Shown: positions 1 to 5,992 of the stretch, piece after piece
Numbering within the stretch: position 1 is the first letter of the stretch
How the letters are laid out: each line of letters begins with the position of its first letter
IMG/VR virus record: IMGVR_UViG_3300037153_000516
Coordinates: 1 to 48,169 of that record
DNA: 48,169 bases
Source of the DNA: a virus
Reading direction: 5' to 3' (one strand)
Position numbers and translations under genes: made by a program
Notes under the pieces: generated by a model
What the model saw: only the letters and a program-made list of their open reading frames with translations
Told to the model about the DNA's origin: nothing
The model's database searches: none

Positions 1-127
1 TCCCGAGCGTATCCATTCGGGTATGCACCGGCCCCTCGAAGCCCTCGAGCCGGATCACGGTGCCCAAGGCCGCCTTCGCCTTGCGGGAGAGCTCCTCCTG
101 GGTCCATCCGAGCAGCGCGCGCGCCGC
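1..127. repeat. Terminal direct repeat, left copy
   Basis: The first 127 bases recur exactly as the last 127 bases (48043-48169). An overlap of this odd length is what short-read assemblers leave when a circular or concatemeric molecule is closed. I infer a 48,042-bp circular unit rather than a biological terminal repeat, because a repressor gene reads through the joint. Confidence 0.95.
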
Positions 128-157
128 CCGAAAATGCCTGCCGGTGAGGACGATCAA
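1..157 (-). CDS. XRE-family HTH regulator, N-terminal part (gene spans the circle joint)
   Basis: This is the 5' part of an 83-residue protein that continues at 48042 and ends at 47948 when the circle is closed. A TTG at 157-155 is the only reasonable start after an in-frame stop at 169-167. The N-terminal half has the compact helix-turn-helix signature AARALLGWTQEELSRKA (residues 11-27), followed by a recognition-helix segment TVIRLEG, and a C-terminal GIEFLDD motif. This arrangement is typical of short alphaproteobacterial XRE repressors. It is read leftward, away from the long rightward early operon, and its stop overlaps the start of a second XRE gene. It is probably one component of the lysogeny switch. 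Start choice is uncertain because no good ribosome site precedes it. Confidence 0.75.
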   Translation of the reverse strand, partial: MIVLTGRHFRAARALLGWTQEELSRKAKAALGTVIRLEGFEGPVHTRMDTLG

Positions 158-410
158 GCGATGAAGCTAGCATGGCATAAACCCTAACTCCAACAAGTTG
201 CTTAAAATATACAGCGAATTGAAGTTTTTACATGACATACGGGACGAATGGACCGCAGGCTTCAACGCGCCCTCGCCGCCACGGGGAGACGCCGAAGATG
301 CGGATCACAGCTGCGCCCAAAAGGAACAGCCGCGCGTATTTTGAGCCGTCAAGGACAATCGCGATGCGCCGCGCCATGCCCCCGAAAAATAAATTTTGAC
401 TGTATTTCCC

Positions 411-428
411 ATAGCCCCATTTGGCTAT
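411..428. repeat. Inverted repeat ATAGCC-N6-GGCTAT (operator candidate)
   Basis: Perfect 6-bp arms at 411-416 and 423-428 flank a 6-bp centre. It lies about 90 bp upstream of the early promoter and next to two further inverted repeats. XRE repressors bind dyads of about this size, so this is a plausible operator, by inference only. Confidence 0.4.
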
Positions 429-430
429 CT

Positions 431-463
431 TACGGATGGCTCACAATTTACCGTCCATCCGTA
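431..463. repeat. Inverted repeat TACGGATGG-N15-CCATCCGTA (operator candidate)
   Basis: Perfect 9-bp arms at 431-439 and 455-463 are separated by 15 bp. The dyad interleaves with a second one at 442-484. It may be a regulator-binding site or, less likely, part of the phage attachment site, since serine integrases use short dyads. Confidence 0.5.
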
Positions 464-484
464 GCTTTTGTGATATAAATTGTG
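442..484. repeat. Inverted repeat CACAATTTA / TAAATTGTG (operator candidate)
   Basis: Perfect 9-bp arms at 442-450 and 476-484 are interleaved with the dyad at 431-463. The two dyads cannot form as hairpins together, which would suit alternative binding by two regulators. Confidence 0.45.
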
Positions 485-519
485 CAACAAATCGCGTATG
501 TATTGGCATTATCATGGGG

Positions 520-548
520 TTGACAGGAATCCTTATTCGGTCGATACT
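520..548 (+). promoter_or_regulatory. Rightward early promoter
   Basis: A perfect -35 box TTGACA (520-525), a 17-bp spacer and a -10 box GATACT (543-548, 4 of 6 consensus) give a predicted start near 555. It lies just downstream of the inverted-repeat cluster and about 75 bp before the first early gene at 631. It would drive the tightly packed operon that ends at the terminator 16462-16492. Confidence 0.6.
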
Positions 549-630
549 AGCTTTTCTGCGACGGACCAAAGGCCATTTTTCACGCTAAATGGCAATTTGA
601 TATAGCAGATTATTCGCCCGTGGAGGTCCA

Positions 631-897
631 ATGATGGCCCAGAATAAGTTCATCCAAGCTCCCCCGAATCCTCCCTCTAGGAAGAATCTCGCGTTCGAGC
701 CGTTTCGCGCAGACCGCGAATATTTTAATGGCTTAGGAGCCAGCTTCACCGAAGAGCGCGGGCTAAAAGCGCACGCCACGCAGCGGGAGATATTTCATCG
801 ACTTGTGGAATTAGCGAGGGCCGGCGAAGCAGTCATGAAATCGGAAGCTGGGCCCTCGTCCCAACCTTCTACGAAGATCCGCTCCAAAGTCGCATAG
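631..897 (+). CDS. Hypothetical protein, first gene of early operon
   Basis: An 88-residue protein of unknown function. The start has a good ribosome site (GGAGG at 621-625, 5-bp spacing). The N-terminus is proline-rich and basic. Residues about 50-70 form a predicted amphipathic helix ending in LVELARAGEAV, and the tail is Ser/Lys-rich. No cysteine cluster or membrane segment is visible. Being the first gene after the early promoter, it could be an early regulator or host-takeover protein, but nothing in the sequence shows this. Confidence 0.6.
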   Translation: MMAQNKFIQAPPNPPSRKNLAFEPFRADREYFNGLGASFTEERGLKAHATQREIFHRLVELARAGEAVMKSEAGPSSQPSTKIRSKVA

Positions 898-951
898 CCC
901 TTTCGGGCCAGGTCTTCTAAGCTCCATAACCGCTAGGGGAGAAGTGTGTCT

Positions 952-1209
952 ATGAACCCAGATGCAATACGTGTGCCTCGACGAGCGCCGGATCCTTACC
1001 CGCGGCCCCGGGACGACCAACGGCATGGAATCGTCGGGCAACCGACCGGACCTGGGGTCCCGGGCAAGGACCTGGCCACCATCGGCTTCGCCTGCGATCG
1101 CTGCTCGGCGGCCGGCGTCGATTTCCTGGGCGGGGAGTGGCTCTGCCAGGCCTGCCGCCGGAGCGCGCTAATCGAGCTCCAGAGAGAGGTTTACTGCTAT
1201 GCCCGCTGA
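952..1209 (+). CDS. Small zinc-ribbon protein
   Basis: An 85-residue protein. Its first 40 residues are Arg/Pro-rich and low complexity. Residues about 47-70 carry two CxxC knuckles, CDRC and CQAC, spaced 16 residues apart, the usual pattern for binding one zinc ion. A GGGGAGA site precedes it, and the ATG at 952 has better spacing than the GTG at 946. It overlaps the next start by 11 bp, so the two are probably translationally coupled. The function is unknown; phage proteins of this kind often bind nucleic acid. Confidence 0.55.
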   Translation: MNPDAIRVPRRAPDPYPRPRDDQRHGIVGQPTGPGVPGKDLATIGFACDRCSAAGVDFLGGEWLCQACRRSALIELQREVYCYAR

Positions 1210-1450
1210 GGCCGCCGAACCGAAATCACTGCCGACCCTGCTCGCAGAGCTCGAGGCCGCCGTCGAGCAGCGCAACGAGGCGCTGCTGGCGCTGCTCCAG
1301 AAGATCGGCGACCCGCGCGAGTGCAAATGCGGCGTCCGGATTTACTTCGTGCGCCACAAAAACGGCAGGGTGACGCCCTACAACATGGACGGCTCAAATC
1401 ACTCAATTACTTGCAAGAACACAGAGGAATTCAGGCGCAAAGGCAAATGA
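1199..1450 (+). CDS. Conserved small phage protein with CxC motif
   Basis: An 83-residue protein. The first 40 residues form a Leu/Ala/Glu-rich helix. The second half has CKCGVRIYFVRHKNGR, then a DGSNHSITC segment. This resembles a family of small phage proteins in which a CxC/CxxC pair and a later His/Cys pair bracket a short beta hairpin, probably holding zinc. It sits directly upstream of the ERF recombination gene and overlaps its start by 4 bp (ATGA), which implies coupling. A role next to recombination is inference from position. Confidence 0.65.
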   Translation: MPAEAAEPKSLPTLLAELEAAVEQRNEALLALLQKIGDPRECKCGVRIYFVRHKNGRVTPYNMDGSNHSITCKNTEEFRRKGK

Positions 1451-2196
1451 GCGACGACCTGATTCCCGCGCGACCCATGGATATCCTGCCGGCGCAGGCC
1501 TCGCTCCAGCAGTTGCTGGTGGCGGCGCTGATCGACGACCGGATCAACCCCGACAAGCTCGAAAAGCTTCTGGCCTTGCAGATCGCGGCCGAGGCGCGGG
1601 ACGCCGAGCGGCAATTCAACGAGGCGCTCTCGCGGGCCCAGCAGAAGTTCCCGCCGGTCGAGCGGACGCGCAAGATCGTCGTCAAGGGCCGGCTGCGATC
1701 GAAATACGCCGCCTATGAAGACATCGCCGCGAAGATCAAGCCGATCCTGGCGGCCGAAGGCCTGTTTGTCTCCTATGGCGCCCACTCCGAAAACAAAAGC
1801 GCCATCAAGGTCATGATCGAAATCAGGCACAAGGCCGGCCACAAGATCGAGCGCGAAGTGGCGCTGCCGCTCGACGAGTCGGAATACCGCAACATCGTCC
1901 AGAATGTCGGCTCGACGCTCACCTACTGCCGGCGCTATGCCCTGACGATGGCGCTCGACCTGGTGACCGAGGGCGTGGACGACGACGCCGAATCGATGAG
2001 CCCGCTGACCGAGGAGGAGGCCGGCGAGTTGCGGACGCTGATGGAGGAATGCACCTTGAGCCAGGCCGCCACGAGCACCTTTCTGCGGGTGATGGACGTG
2101 AAGGCCTTCTCCGACCTCACCCGCGGCCACATGCGCTTCGCGCGCAGCTATTTGACGGTGCTCAGGGAAAAGCTTTCCAAAGAGGCCTCGAAATGA
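1447..2196 (+). CDS. erf: ERF-family single-strand DNA annealing protein
   Basis: A 249-residue protein of the ERF superfamily, which anneals complementary single strands in phage recombination and helps circularise or concatenate phage DNA. Family hallmarks seen here are the early helical region, YAAYEDI (residues 87-93), and QNVGSTLTYCRRYAL (152-166) followed by an acidic DDDA turn at about 178-181. The C-terminal 60 residues are variable, as usual. The gene overlaps the upstream small protein by 4 bp and the downstream YqaJ exonuclease by 4 bp. Annealing protein plus exonuclease is the two-component recombinase arrangement of lambda Bet/Exo. Confidence 0.9.
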   Translation: MSDDLIPARPMDILPAQASLQQLLVAALIDDRINPDKLEKLLALQIAAEARDAERQFNEALSRAQQKFPPVERTRKIVVKGRLRSKYAAYEDIAAKIKPILAAEGLFVSYGAHSENKSAIKVMIEIRHKAGHKIEREVALPLDESEYRNIVQNVGSTLTYCRRYALTMALDLVTEGVDDDAESMSPLTEEEAGELRTLMEECTLSQAATSTFLRVMDVKAFSDLTRGHMRFARSYLTVLREKLSKEASK

Positions 2197-2924
2197 TCTT
2201 CCACGACGTCGAGCAGAACACCCTCGAGTGGCAGCGTTTGCGCCTGGGCATCGCGACCGCGAGCGACTTTCACCGCATCATGACGCCAAAAAAACGGCAG
2301 CTCTCCGCGCAGGCCAACGACTATATGCATCTCCTACTGGCCGAATGGTGGTCGGGCGAGCCCATGGAATACGAGTATCAGTCGCCCTGGATGGAGCGCG
2401 GCCAGGCGCTCGAGGACCAGGCCGTCGCCGCCTATGAGGGTCTGACGGGCCTCCTGACGACGCGCGGCGGCTTCTGGACGACCGATGACGGGCTGATCGG
2501 CTGCTCGCCCGACCGCATGGTGGGCGTCGACGGTGACCTGGAAATAAAGTGCCCGCTGTTGCCGCGCCAGATCGCCAACGCGCTCAGCGAGGAAGCGAAG
2601 GACGATTATCTGTGCCAGCTCCAGGGCCGGATGATGATCCACGGCCGCCAGTGGATCGATGTCTTCAGCTTCCATCCGCTGCTGGTAATGGATCCGGTGC
2701 GGGTATTTAGGGACGAGGCCTTCATCGCCGATCTGCGGCGCACGCTGAGCGCGTTTGTGGACGTGCTGCTTAAGACCCGCGTGCTTTTGAGCGAGCGCCA
2801 TCCCGCCGCGTTTGCGGCCGTGCGCAAACGGCTCGAGCCCAGACCGCAAACCGATGAGCGCGACTTCGTAAACGAGGAGGATGTCGAAGCCATCCTCGAA
2901 GCGCAGCGAAAGGAGAAGCCATGA
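2193..2924 (+). CDS. YqaJ/lambda-Exo family 5'-3' exonuclease
   Basis: A 243-residue protein of the PD-(D/E)xK YqaJ recombinase family, which chews 5' ends of duplex DNA to supply single strands to the annealing protein. The start-family signature is W13-x3-R17-LG-x3-ASD. The catalytic elements are E74 in QALEDQA, D107 in CSPDRMV, E117-x-K119 in LEIKC, and the trailing CQLQGRM (141-147). Spacing of the PD and ExK motifs matches the family. It overlaps erf by 4 bp and the following small frame by 4 bp. It acts in the cytoplasm on replicating phage DNA. Confidence 0.92.
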   Translation: MIFHDVEQNTLEWQRLRLGIATASDFHRIMTPKKRQLSAQANDYMHLLLAEWWSGEPMEYEYQSPWMERGQALEDQAVAAYEGLTGLLTTRGGFWTTDDGLIGCSPDRMVGVDGDLEIKCPLLPRQIANALSEEAKDDYLCQLQGRMMIHGRQWIDVFSFHPLLVMDPVRVFRDEAFIADLRRTLSAFVDVLLKTRVLLSERHPAAFAAVRKRLEPRPQTDERDFVNEEDVEAILEAQRKEKP

Positions 2925-3071
2925 CCCTGAAAACAACTGAGCCTCTTCCAGCTCGAATGCGAGGCCGACGGTTGGGCATTTTTCGATGCGATTTCAAAAC
3001 CCGTGGATCACAGGAGAAATAGGCATGTCAACAGAAACGCAGCTCAGACCGGATCTAACGCCCTTGCCTGA
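2921..3071 (+). pseudogene. Small frame with probable single-base frameshift
   Basis: An ATG at 2921 with a strong site (AAAGGAG, 2910-2916) opens a 33-codon frame ending at 3022. Its second half looks random and basic. Shifting frame after about 2949 gives a much more protein-like run, LFQLECEADGWAFFDAISK, open to a stop at 3069-3071. Dropping one C in the GAGCCTC at about 2939-2945 would join the strong start to that run. I read this as a small gene of about 49 codons with a one-base insertion or an assembly error. The function is unknown. Confidence 0.4.
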
Positions 3072-3681
3072 TCGTATTGCGGCTCTTCCCGTCGACAGCG
3101 ACAGGCGGGTGCCGATCCCCTACTTTGTCGCGTGGAAGGACGGCAAGCCCGAGTTTCGCGCGATGGACCTCGACAAGTTCGGCCGCGCCATCAAGGAGCG
3201 CCGCTGCTGGGTGTGCGGCGAACGGCTGGGCGTCAATTTATGCTTCGTCGCCGGTCCCATGTGCGGCATCAGCCGCACCACGTCTGAACCGCCGTGCCAT
3301 CTGGAGTGCGGCCGCTGGTCCGCGCGCAACTGCCCGTTTCTGGCGAACCCGCGCATGGTGCGGCGCGAGGATGAGCAGCCGCTTAACGCCGCGGCGGGAT
3401 TCGCGATCCGCCGGAATCCAGGCGTCGCCATGCTCTGGATCACGCGCGAATTCGAGCTCTTCCGGCCGCCCGCCGGCAACGAAGGTTTGCTGATTCAGAT
3501 GGGCACGCCCGATTCGGTCGAATGGTGGGCCGAAGGCAAGCCGGCGACGCGGGAACAAGTGCTGCATTCCATCGACGAGGGTCTGTCGAACCTGGAAGCG
3601 ATCGCGCGGCAGGAGAAGGGCGGCCTGGAAGCTCTGGCGAACGCCCGCTCTCGGTTCGAGAAATGGATTCCGCAAAACTAA
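3025..3681 (+). CDS. Conserved Cys-rich phage protein
   Basis: A 218-residue soluble protein with a Cys-rich core: CWVCG (61-65), Cys73, Cys80, then CHLEC (91-95) and Cys103 in RNCPFL. The order RRCWVCG...GPMC...EPPCHLEC...ACPFL-like is recognisable from conserved hypotheticals in temperate phages of proteobacteria. It probably binds one or two zinc ions. The C-terminal 70 residues form a helical tail rich in Glu/Arg. CAGGAGA precedes the ATG. It follows the exonuclease, so a recombination or replication accessory role is possible but not shown. Confidence 0.75.
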   Translation: MSTETQLRPDLTPLPDRIAALPVDSDRRVPIPYFVAWKDGKPEFRAMDLDKFGRAIKERRCWVCGERLGVNLCFVAGPMCGISRTTSEPPCHLECGRWSARNCPFLANPRMVRREDEQPLNAAAGFAIRRNPGVAMLWITREFELFRPPAGNEGLLIQMGTPDSVEWWAEGKPATREQVLHSIDEGLSNLEAIARQEKGGLEALANARSRFEKWIPQN

Positions 3682-3736
3682 CAAGCCGTCCACGGGACGG
3701 CGCCGATCCACAACCCGAAACAAAGGAGACACACAA

Positions 3737-4144
3737 GTGACTGAATATCCATCCGGCGTCTTGCAGAATGTCGCCGCTCCCGGCAAGCCGGCCGACTTAC
3801 AGCCCGTCAACCAGGCCAACTGGAAGTGGTTCAGCACCCAGGCCGACGCCGATACGACGCTCGGCTGGGTGAAAGCTCTCTCGCCCGGCGCGCAGATGGG
3901 CGACGCGACTAAAGGCCAATATTCGCAGTACGTGTATTTCGACCAGACCGACCCCGACGTGTGCGTGCGCGTCATCTGCGGGATGGAGGACGGCCTGTTC
4001 TTCGTCGAATACGCCGGCGAACTTTTCGACGCGCATGAAAATCCGCGGCCGTTTATCGACGACTATCCCGACGGCGAGACGCCGACGCAGTTGAAAATCA
4101 TGCAGATCACGCCGCAGCTCGGGCAGCTGTATTGGGCGGCTTAG
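3737..4144 (+). CDS. Hypothetical protein (GTG start)
   Basis: A 135-residue acidic protein with no recognised domain. It starts at GTG with AAGGAG 9-10 bases upstream. Residues 25-45 are Trp/Gln-rich, and the middle (YVYFDQTDPDVCVRVICG, about 69-86) looks like paired beta strands. No signal peptide or membrane segment is seen. It is part of the run of small genes between the recombination pair and parB. The function is unknown. Confidence 0.65.
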   Translation: MTEYPSGVLQNVAAPGKPADLQPVNQANWKWFSTQADADTTLGWVKALSPGAQMGDATKGQYSQYVYFDQTDPDVCVRVICGMEDGLFFVEYAGELFDAHENPRPFIDDYPDGETPTQLKIMQITPQLGQLYWAA

Positions 4145-4148
4145 AAGT

Positions 4149-4385
4149 GTGCGGATTTACCAAGTGGGCGAGCGAGTGCTGTTTTACGGAAGACCGTCGA
4201 CGGTGGTCTACGCGAGCCCACCGCACCGTTACTGGCCGCGATGGACCTATGACGTCGTCATCGACGGCGATGGCTTGCATGGACCGACGGAGCTGGCGCG
4301 CACGGCCATCGGCGTGCGCGGCGAGGAACTCGAACCGCTGGAAGAAAGGAGAGAGGCAGATGCCCAGAGAAAAACGGACCTTTGA
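4149..4385 (+). CDS. Hypothetical protein, possible SH3-like fold
   Basis: A 78-residue protein with a GTG start four bases after the previous stop. The N-terminal half (VGERVLFYGRPSTVVYASPP, then YDVVIDGDG) has the alternating beta pattern of small SH3/KOW-like barrels, as in other phage proteins with a GxxVxxxGxxxxV opening. The C-terminus is charged and overlaps the next gene by 26 bp. The fold is inferred from pattern only and the role is unknown. Confidence 0.55.
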   Translation: MRIYQVGERVLFYGRPSTVVYASPPHRYWPRWTYDVVIDGDGLHGPTELARTAIGVRGEELEPLEERREADAQRKTDL

Positions 4386-4722
4386 GGATGTCCGGTATGA
4401 CTTTGATGAGACCGAGCTGCTCGCGCTCGGCCAGGAGCTCGCGCGGGTCAACCAGGCGCAAGCTGACCTGGAGCGGGAAAAGAAGGATGCCTCGGCCGAC
4501 TTCGGGGCCCGTATCAAGGCGGTTGATGCCCGCCGCAGCAGGCTCGCGCGCAAGATCAACGAAGGTTTTGAGCTTCGTCCGGTCGAATGCGTGGAGTTGC
4601 TCGACGCGCCGCGGCCTGGCGTCAAGAGCATCGCGCGCTCGGACACCGGCCAGGTGATCCGCACCGAAGCGATGACCGAGGAAGAGCAGCAGCGGTCGCT
4701 GCCATTCGAGGTAGAGCGATGA
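4360..4722 (+). CDS. Coiled-coil hypothetical protein
   Basis: A 120-residue highly charged protein. Residues about 20-70 (ELARVNQAQADLEREKKD and on) have heptad spacing consistent with a dimeric coiled coil. Then come a short beta stretch, VECVELLDAPRPGVKSI, and an acidic tail. AAAGGAGAG precedes the ATG. It overlaps the gene before by 26 bp and the next start by 4 bp. The function is unknown; similar helical-hairpin proteins occur in early regions of proteobacterial phages. Confidence 0.65.
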   Translation: MPREKRTFEDVRYDFDETELLALGQELARVNQAQADLEREKKDASADFGARIKAVDARRSRLARKINEGFELRPVECVELLDAPRPGVKSIARSDTGQVIRTEAMTEEEQQRSLPFEVER

Positions 4723-4976
4723 ATCCCTCCGTAAATCCGCCGCGCGGCAAGCGGTATTACGAGAAAGGCATTCAGGCGGCCAAGCTCGCGTTTTCGATCG
4801 CGGCCGACATCTATCCGCGCAAGCCGGGTACGAACATCATCAGCCAGCTCGGCGTCGATGCTGCGCTTTTCGACGAGGCGCACGCCATGCTCGAGCGGTT
4901 CCTCGAGGACAAGCGCCGGCCGCGGCGCTCGGCGGCCGCGCCCAACGGCGCGGCGGAGTCGCGCGATGCCTCTTGA
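4719..4976 (+). CDS. Hypothetical protein
   Basis: An 85-residue basic protein. The N-terminal GKRYYEKGIQAAKLAFSIA and the middle DAALFDEAHAMLERFLED form two predicted helices. The tail is Arg/Ala-rich. No motif is recognised. It overlaps the previous gene by 4 bp and the next by 11 bp, which supports real coupled translation. Confidence 0.55.
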   Translation: MNPSVNPPRGKRYYEKGIQAAKLAFSIAADIYPRKPGTNIISQLGVDAALFDEAHAMLERFLEDKRRPRRSAAAPNGAAESRDAS

Positions 4977-5163
4977 AGCGGACTCGCGTCACTGGGAATG
5001 TTCGGGAGGCCTCGGCTATTCCGCCGGCTACGTCTATTCCCGGCACGTCTGCCTCATCGCGATCGCGGCCGAGCTGCGCCAGGCGCGCGGGCCGAGTTGG
5101 GTGCGGGTTTGCTTCGAGCGAGTTCGAAAGTGGCTTCCGAGGATCGCGAAAGCCAATGGATGA
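4966..5163 (+). CDS. Hypothetical protein
   Basis: A 65-residue protein with aromatic and basic content (SRHWECSGGLGYSAGYVY at about 6-23, then a basic helix). No recognised domain. Overlaps on both sides (11 bp with the gene before, 8 bp with parB) and a codon-sized fit into the operon are the main evidence. Alternative frames across this segment are open too, so confidence is moderate. Confidence 0.45.
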   Translation: MPLEADSRHWECSGGLGYSAGYVYSRHVCLIAIAAELRQARGPSWVRVCFERVRKWLPRIAKANG

Positions 5164-5992
5164 AACAGCAGTCATGGTCGTAGACATCACGCGGCGGGGC
5201 GAATTCGCGCTTCCCCTCACTGATGCGCGGCGGCTTTCGCTTCACCCCTACTGCCTCTGGTTTCCAGCGTTAGACGCTACCGACTATGAAAGCTTGGGAG
5301 ACAGCATTCAATCGCAAGGATTGCTCGATCCAATCGTCCTTCTGGACGGCCAGGTCTTCGACGGGCGCCACCGTCTCAAGGCTTGTCTGGAGCGCGACGT
5401 CGAGCCGCGCTTTTCAAACTTCGAGCAGCTTCCCTGTCAAGTCGATCCCGTCGAGTGGGTGCTGGCCAAAAATCAATATCGCAGACACCTGACGAGCGAC
5501 CAGTTTCTGGCCATTGGAATCAAGGTTCGGGCGGAACAAGCGCGGCTGGAGGGATTGAAGCGGAAGCAGGAAGCAGGGAAGCAGGGCGCGCAGGGCGGAC
5601 GCGGGCGCAAGAAAACCCTGAACCCGAAATCAGGTTCAGGGTTTAAGCGGGATTTGACAGAGATGCACGCCAACAGCAGCGCGGGCCAGATCGCGGCGAA
5701 GACCGGGACCAGCCGCTACAAGGTGGAACAGGCCCTAAAAGTTCTAGAACGAGCTCCCGAGTTGCTCGACCGAATCGCGGCGGGCGATCTGTCTTTCGCT
5801 CAGGCGGAACGCACTCTTCCCAAGCCCAAGCGCAGGAAGAAGCCAGAGGCCGCCTGGGAGCTGGCCAGCAAACTAGCCGGCTGCTGCGCCTATCTCAAGC
5901 GAGCGTTCATGCAAGCGCCTTCCGCCCGGCAGAGCGCCAAGCTGCGTGAGCAACTGATCCAATGGCTAACCCAGGAGTCGCCCGATGCATGA
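5156..5992 (+). CDS. ParB-like DNA-binding protein
   Basis: A 278-residue protein with a ParB/Srx nuclease-like N-terminal domain. Residues about 40-80 hold the family pattern DSIQSQGLLDPIVLLDG followed by the phosphate-binding box GRHRLKA (70-76), and AKNQYRRHLT (104-113) ends the domain. A basic linker follows, then a helix-turn-helix at about 170-196 (SSAGQIAAKTGTSRYKVEQA). Such proteins bind DNA site-specifically in partition, transcription control or nicking. No ParA gene is nearby. Instead it overlaps a GHKL ATPase by 8 bp, so the two are probably made together. Its own coding sequence contains a perfect 12-bp-arm palindrome (5613-5644) in the linker region, a possible binding site. Confidence 0.8.
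   Translation: MDETAVMVVDITRRGEFALPLTDARRLSLHPYCLWFPALDATDYESLGDSIQSQGLLDPIVLLDGQVFDGRHRLKACLERDVEPRFSNFEQLPCQVDPVEWVLAKNQYRRHLTSDQFLAIGIKVRAEQARLEGLKRKQEAGKQGAQGGRGRKKTLNPKSGSGFKRDLTEMHANSSAGQIAAKTGTSRYKVEQALKVLERAPELLDRIAAGDLSFAQAERTLPKPKRRKKPEAAWELASKLAGCCAYLKRAFMQAPSARQSAKLREQLIQWLTQESPDA
5613..5644. repeat. Perfect inverted repeat inside parB-like gene
   Basis: Arms AAACCCTGAACC (5613-5624) and GGTTCAGGGTTT (5633-5644) match perfectly around an 8-base centre. They encode part of the disordered linker (residues 153-163), where coding constraint is weak. The site could be a parS-like binding site for the ParB protein, an operator, or an mRNA hairpin that attenuates the operon. Confidence 0.65.

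Larger units (their letters stand above)
158..630. promoter_or_regulatory. Divergent control region between repressor genes and early operon
   Basis: This is a 473-bp gap, AT-rich in its right two thirds, in an otherwise GC-rich genome. Leftward lies the XRE pair and rightward the early operon. It holds three inverted repeats between 411 and 484, a strong rightward promoter at 520-548, and on the minus strand a TATATT box near 205-215 that could serve the repressors. A 76-codon open frame at 248-478 lacks a ribosome site and crosses the inverted repeats, so I do not call it a gene. The layout is that of an operator region. Confidence 0.6.

Noticed and set aside
248-478. 76-codon plus-strand frame in the control region
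   Set aside because: No ribosome site; it crosses the operator-like dyads and its composition looks random.
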